Shown here: piece by piece, positions 57,732-64,000 of the stretch
How positions within the stretch are numbered: the stretch's first letter is position 1
Layout of the letters: each line of letters opens with the position of its first letter
Origin: Hetaerina americana
Taxonomy: Eukaryota > Arthropoda > Insecta > Odonata > Calopterygidae
Direction: 5' to 3'
DNA length: 64,000 bases
NCBI GenBank assembly: GCA_022747635.1
Contig: JAKTNV010000003.1
Location: 95,101,454-95,165,453, forward strand
The notes under the pieces: generated by a model
Databases searched by the model: none
Seen by the model: the letters and a program-made list of their open reading frames with translations, nothing else
What the model was told of the DNA's origin: nothing
Made by a program: the position numbers and the translations under genes

Positions 57732-60700
57732 ATATAACCGCTATTCCACCGAAGCCATCACGCCTTGGGATGACTAGACGACAAAAAGGAAAAGCCTCAG
57801 AAGAAAGCGTTGTTGTTGTACGCCTGGTTTTTGAGGCTCCTCTGGGGGAGGGTGTTGGAGATCGGAGTGGGCTAGCAGCAGTTTTTTTTGCCTTTGTTTC
57901 TAAGTGCGAGAGAGGAGAGATGTGGCAGTAAAGGCATTTAACGACGAGCCTTGGTGGAAATGAGAGTGTAAGGCTCGTCGTTGGAATCCTGGCAATAGGC
58001 TCGGCTCGAGCCGCCCCCCCTCTCCTCCCCTCCCCCTCGCACAAACCCCCCTCCCCCTTTCACGCTTTCCGCATAATTCCGGGAAGTCACGTGACATAAC
58101 ATTTTATCCAAGGGCTTAGGTGTTGTTTATTCAAGCGCCTCCCCAAAGAGCACTTTTAATGTCACGAGGTAAGCTTTCACCTTCCTTCCCTGTATGTAGT
58201 GTGTATTCTCACCGGAATCGAAACCAGAATCTTTCTGCAAGCTTTCCGAATTACGCTGCCTCCATTTGCTCAGTAATTCTGTCTCCTTAAACTTCGTGAG
58301 AGCACGAATAAACAGACTGGGGTCCTGCATGTGCATGTTTTCGAGTTAAATTTAGAGATTTAGTCAAGGTTACATTTCGTACTTTTTTTTCTCACGCTCA
58401 GAGCTAACCGGGTTCGTCGACCATGCTGACCGTAGCCTTTTTCCGCCTCCGCTGAAAATTATAAAGCCAATATTATTACCATTTCCGATACCTCTTTCCG
58501 ATATCAAGCCTGTCAATTGGAGGCCGTTAGAATTAAAAGTGTGCCTCTTCTAACCTCTATAGATACACAGTAAATAATGAAGGATGACAGAGCAACTAGG
58601 AAATTGAAGGATTTTATTATTTTATTTACCCAAGTTCCTTGAAATTAATCTTAGAATACCTGATTGCTTTTGACAGAGGTGTAATATTTGATTGAAATTT
58701 GACGTAAAAGTCGTGTTTGACCATTTTGGTGTAGTAATTTTTGCCGTTGATTGACTTCCATTCTAGTACAATTGTACGCAGAATTGATGAGGGAAATGAT
58801 TGCTTATGACGCTTAAAATCAATTTGGAGCCCATCATCTATGGCATTAAAAGGACTTATCTCGAGTGAAGTGACTTTTGCAAAATAAAACGGAATTTTGT
58901 ATTGACATTGTTGAAATTTGCCTGCACAGCGTATGAGTACTATGAGACATGTAAATCGAATAGTCTCTAAATGTCACTTGTATGAGACACTACATGTGCG
59001 ATCTTTGGTGTAATTTGGAAGTTTCGACTAACTCTATTGACAGGTTTGAAATAATTAAATTTAGTGTATTATCATTCCCGTACGTGTACTCGACCTACCA
59101 AATAATTGGAGTTATACTGAAATATGTATTCTCTTGCGTGATTTTAATTAATTAATGGCTCCGTATTTATTATAATTTTGCTGAACCCCTCAAGCGCTAT
59201 CATAATCGAAAACACAAAGAATAGGAGATTCGACTTTCAATTTTCTAAACTAGTTTTCAGCTAAACGCTTGAATATTCCTGGATCCCATCCTTTTCCCAA
59301 GCAATTCACTGCCGTATAATTTGTAACTAGCAGGAATACGTACATTCACATAAAAAAGTCAAAAATAATCATTAATAATAATATTTGAGAATCGGAATGC
59401 TATGTTAGACATTTTACAACCAATTAATTACTTTCATGGGTTAAACTTGTTGTGACCCCATGGCCATACAGCATATTTGGCAATAAAATTGGGCGTTGAG
59501 CCGGATAAGAGATAGTAAAAAGAATTGACCACCGAAGGATCGAAATTTACAGCTGCCCTTGTTTTTCATTTCTGTCTTCCAAATTGTTTCACGGATTCAA
59601 TAGAGATATGCTGGGCCGACCAGGCGAAGCGGGTATTGCTAACTAGCCATGTCTAGACGAAACTATAGGAGCCCGGACCGTTATCATTCCTAAAATATTA
59701 AAGCAATGCCATCATCGTTCCAACGGGGGCGTTGCGAAAGAATGGGCTTCAAGGCTCGAGAGTGGGTCGCTTCCAAACTGATGGCCATTTGTGCGAAGGC
59801 TGGGAAACTTGTACGTACGTGAGTAAATGCTGCTGAGGATCCGAACAAAAGTGGGAATACCTGTTTTCCCCTCGAAAGCTCAAGCGATATATTTCTTTCG
59901 GAATTCTCGGAGACCTATCGCTCTCGGCAGGGCCTTACTTAGAAGCCTGACCGACCATTGATGTGCGAGTTGGTCGGTTAATTCTACGCGCCGGATTACA
60001 TAATAGAGCAGCTTCCCCGGGCACTGCGGCGAGGTAAATTGGGTCACGGTGTGGCGACCGGCAAAGAAGCCACGACCCCCCAAAACCGCGTCCATCGTGA
60101 GGGTCTGGGTGGGTGGAGGAGGAAGTGCGGAGATAGAAAACGAATGCCTCCGCCTCCAATCACGTCATTTTTTATCTTATGTATTTGTAGTGTTATATCT
60201 TGTACATAAATTGAGAAAAATGAGCAAATTGTGCAGAATGCAGCTAAATGACGGCGGATTATTAAACAAGGAAATTGAGATTCGATGATGAAGAATATTT
60301 TGGGCATGAGCCTAGGAAGCCTAAATAAGTAATAATCATGATTACATTATGCGGCGAAAATTGTATTGAGATGGAAGGTCAAATTTTATTTCAATAGAAA
60401 GGGGAGGAAGAGAACATTTATGTTCCTAAAGAAATTGCGCGGTAGAGAAAAACCAGAATACAAAATTAAAATCCTATGAACATTTCAGTATGTAATGTCA
60501 GCACCTCATGGAATTACGTTAGTTAGTAGTAATAATCGTTAGTAACCAAACTGCTCTAAAGTTAACAAAAAAATCCGCAAGCCAGAAACATTAGAGCGTT
60601 TGAAGTATGGTAGATCAAATTAAAAATACAGATGAAGTGGATTTTATGTAGCATAAGTACACAGGACCGCGAAGCTAAAAGAATGCTCCTATTTTCAATC

Positions 60701-60969
60701 AGGAATGGACGCGCAATGACAAAGTGATGGACACTCGCAAAGAAATTAAACGTTGCAACAGTAATATGTTGTTATTTTTAGATCCACATTCGACAAAGAT
60801 ATATCCGCCCTAGCAATACCTGCGGAGGGTTATAATTCTACAGCAGATAGATAAAAAGCGAACTCATAAGCTGCACCTGAACGAAAGTTCACGTAAGAGA
60901 AATGTATGGAGAGGGGATAATAACAAATAAAATGCCTTCTCTCCAGAGGGTAAGATGGGGAAGAATGAA
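57732..60969. other. mixed non-coding stretch
   Basis: A C-rich block (58010-58060) ends the island that begins near 57500. AT-rich DNA follows to about 59570, then moderately CpG-rich DNA to 60170, then AT-rich DNA. No recognisable gene or repeat. Confidence 0.45.
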
Positions 60970-61860
60970 AAGAAATGGGCGAAATAATTCGCGTTTCCTC
61001 CGGAGACGACGGCGAAGGGGTTAGGGGAGCGATAGACTACCGGTTCCTCCGCCACGTTTTCGTCTGTGGGCGTCCCCCCTTCACCGCCTCTCCTCCCAAT
61101 CCTCCCCCCTCCCAGACGACCTCCCCTCCTCCGCTCCCCATCCCCAAGCCCCTCCAAACCTTTCCCCCCCGATCTCACTCGCAACGGTGGGGTGGGTTGA
61201 GGGAAGCCGCTACACCCTCCCCCTCCCCACCAACACCAATCCTCGCTCGCTCAACTCACTCACACGCAACCACATGCTCTTCACTACCACGGCACCCTCA
61301 CGGACACAACTGCCTCCCCTACCCCCGCCGCCCCTCGCCTAACCCCTCTCCGCAGCCGTCTTCGGGGCAGCAGCATCTCGTCTCCGACCATTTCCCCACA
61401 TCCGATTGGCCGGGAGGACCCGGTGGCGTGGGCCGTGACCTTTTATAAACAACCACCGCCGGTGGAGTTGGTTGCGTACGGGGCCCTCCACCCCCGCCTC
61501 CACATAATCGGATAACGGGGGAGAGGCGCAGGGGGTGGGGAATCGAGCGGCGTGGAGGCTGCGGCGGCCTTCTCTGCCTCGGAGTTGTGTAGTCGTCGAG
61601 CGTGCTCCTCCGGCCTTGCGCGGGGGGGGCGTGAGTCCCATCCCTCTGCCGGACAGAGATCGCTCGGCAGCCTCCCGGCGCCGGCTCCAGGCTGGACTGG
61701 ACACCCGTCTCGCGGTCACACTTCGTGTCGCCCGAGGGAAGGGTGGACTAAGTGTAAATTTCATTCCGAATTTTCTCCGATACGCATTTGGTCGTGTATT
61801 TGATGCGCACCGCAACACTAGATATCCTTTCCACCTTCCTGGATACAAGTATGAATAAAA
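60970..61860. other. CpG-rich island, pyrimidine-rich left half
   Basis: The plus strand is C/T-rich at 61070-61350, then CpG-rich to about 61740. Long overlapping frames (157 codons at 60975-61448 plus; 169 at 61339-61848 minus; 107 at 61535-61858 plus) are Pro/Ser- or Arg-rich and unrecognised. The CCAAT/TATA pair listed separately makes this the most promoter-like island. Confidence 0.5.
61404..61449 (+). promoter_or_regulatory. candidate core promoter: inverted CCAAT and TATA box
   Basis: GATTGG (inverted CCAAT, 61404-61409) lies 34 bp upstream of TATAAA (61444-61449) inside a CpG island. The G/C context on both sides and the plausible spacing support a promoter driving rightward transcription. 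No initiator or transcript start can be confirmed. Confidence 0.3.
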
Positions 61861-64000
61861 ATTCTCAGGAAGCAGTGGGTTTGCAACAAAGAGATGGCGA
61901 GTCTTAATCTGATTGTCATTCTTATCGGTTACTTCCTACACTTTCCACAAAATCGTACGTTCAGCGAGACTGGCTTTTCATTTTGAAGAATGCCTATGGT
62001 TATTCAATCAACAAGATGAGAGGAATAAGTCTCAGTTAAGGTGCAGCTAAATATTTATCAAGCATTTCAGTTTGACCGACGTAAATGAAAATACTTTGAA
62101 CTTTACTCCCAATTAGTTCAAGTGTATTTGAGATTGCTCTTTGATAGAGTATGAGCATCCAACGTTATATTTTGTATTTTTCTGGGGAAATCAAATCCCT
62201 GGACAAATTCTTTTTACTCAATGAGTCCACGGAAAAAATTCATGATACTATCATTTTTTACACATGAGTTTTTTCTTATATTGAAGAGTCGTGGTGTTAC
62301 TGGTTTTTCATTTACAAATCGAAATACGTAAACAAGCCGACAGCTCTTCGTAGAATGACTCCGTCGTTACGGGAGAACAGCAATCTCCACCTACCACTGA
62401 AATGTTTTTCGGCATCTCTTGTTGCATCAGATCCATTCAACGACAGAATTATTTGCCGGTGTAAACGTGGCTATAGACATGTATATTGGCTGCAGTATTC
62501 ATAGTAAAGAAAGAACAGGAGTAAAGAAGATCTAAGTAAATAGCATGAGAAGACAAGGAATAGGAACAGCTGATATATATGTACACCATATCGGATTCTC
62601 GATGGTAAAACCGTTCGTTTTAACTTTTCCAATATTTTTCTTATAGATATTTTTTATGCCATGACTTCGTCTTGACTTTATTTATTATTCTAACTCTCGA
62701 AATACCTGCATGGTTCAAGCATACGATATTTAGGTTCACTTAAATGAAAATTAATTTTTTATCAAATTTTACTATCACCAGGTGTCTTTAACCACGAACA
62801 CTTTTACACTAATATCTTCAAAATGTTTAAATCATTTATTTAATTTATGATAGTTTTTTACGTTTTGTTATAATGGTTGGTTCGATTCAATCAATGTATT
62901 GGTACTTATTGTAACAGTGTTGGAAATGGCCCTTTAAACTTTGTTTCATTACATAATTTAGCTTTTTATACGCCAATGTGTCCCCATAAATACTAGCACT
63001 CAGTTCTTCAAAGGGAGAGGATGGCCCCCCTACCCCGATGAGTGTATTTCCCACGCCGTTGGGCTTTGTATTGGTTGAACTCCACCATCGCCTATCAAAC
63101 CGACCTTCGGGTTGATTATTGTGTTTATGGTGTACTCTATTCGTCGGTTCATTTCCGAAAATATATCATGTCTTTACTTTGATTTGGCTCTCCAATTCAC
63201 ATTCATTAAACTAGCTTGAATATATTGTTGGTTCATCCTTCGTATGTAGTTATGTACAATTCTTTACTAAAGTTCTGAACCTGAATGTGAATCATAGAAA
63301 TAATTTAAATGGCTGATATCTAGTGGAAACTGGAAAAGGTGAATTGTCTGCTTATACTGCCCTCCACATTAAAAAAAGAGCTACTGGGTTCGGTGAATTT
63401 ATACGTTGAGGTTTCATCCAATTCGAATCCGTTGAATTCAATGCTACTTTTGTAACAGAGATTACATCCGATTAGGCTATATTTTCTTTTGAAGGAAGAA
63501 CATCTTTTTCTACGCTGCCTCTCTGAGACTGTCTGTGCCGATGTATCGTAACTTTCTACAGCTTACATATCTAAGTTAAAACCATTAAATTCCTCGACCC
63601 TCCCAAAACACAAATATTTAAATTTACAGGCAAACGTGTCTCTACTCCTAACAATTGTAGTTCCCTCATAAAAATTTTGCTAACTTCGCACTAAAGCCAA
63701 GAACAGCATTTGGAAGAAAAAATCACATCATTCCACATGATGACTCTAGATGCTGAAAGTAAATCGCGTCGTTTCCTACAAATTGCAATCCATTTCATAT
63801 TTTTCTCGACAGTTTTCACCACCCCAAAAATAATTCCAACGTCAATCCGGTAGCATGTCCAACATTTCCCGTAATATTTGTCTTTACAGGTCTTCGAGAT
63901 TTTCGACATTGGGTGGATCGTCGGCAGCGTGAGTTAAATTGGTTGAGGTCGTCGTAACTCCAAGGTGCGCGGGATATTTTTGAACGGAAACGGTACAATT
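61861..64000. other. AT-rich non-coding stretch to window end
   Basis: I see no gene or repeat. Two short overlapping minus frames (63691-63998) have no recognisable domain. A GC-richer patch with small palindromes lies near 63020-63120. Confidence 0.5.

Overview
The window is nuclear DNA from an animal, most likely an insect or another arthropod. The evidence is long AT-rich non-coding tracts, GT-AG-type splice-like sites, several tRNA-derived SINE copies with pol III boxes, a decayed mariner (Tc1/mariner, DD34D) transposon of a type common in insects, and arthropod-style microsatellites. There is no sign of bacterial gene organisation: no operons, no dense ORFs, no rRNA and no CRISPR array. 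I could not identify the species, and I recognised no intact, nameable host protein-coding gene.

The layout is bimodal. Long AT-rich stretches that hold almost nothing recognisable are interrupted by about fifteen GC- and CpG-rich islands of 0.2 to 2.4 kb. Many islands are strongly purine-rich on one strand or pyrimidine-rich, sometimes switching within an island. They lie near 3.4-5.8, 16.1-17.6, 20.2-21.0, 26.1-26.6, 27.2-27.7, 31.8-32.9, 37.4-38.1, 40.9-41.1, 43.3-43.6, 44.1-44.5, 49.0-50.0, 52.2-53.2, 54.5-55.6, 57.3-58.1 and 61.0-61.8 kb. They produce most of the long open frames, which are largely composition artefacts.

The best host-gene candidate is the right end of the first island. 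A G/C-third-position reading frame starts at an ATG at 5508, and a strong splice donor follows at 5831. A clean branch point, pyrimidine tract and CAG at about 7958-8023 precede another short open exon-like stretch. These could be the 5' end of a gene whose introns fill much of the window, but the coding strand and identity are unproven.

The repeat content is the best supported part. It comprises a SINE with boxes A and B, a conserved body and target-site duplications (2294-2604); four further degenerate SINE copies from apparently different families (25.1, 31.4, 45.1 and 53.7 kb); a tRNA-Ser-like head at 15.5 kb; a mariner transposase pseudogene with recognisable helix-turn-helix and all three catalytic aspartates (38883-39945, minus strand); and a 243-bp foldback element (42131-42373).

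The most interesting unexplained items are several near-perfect small hairpins. The clearest is a 32-bp stem at 7283-7363 that looks like a microRNA precursor; others are at 15.2, 19.1, 29.4 and 40.4 kb. The recurring strand-asymmetric GC islands, several with G-quadruplex potential or TATA/CCAAT-like elements, are also worth checking.
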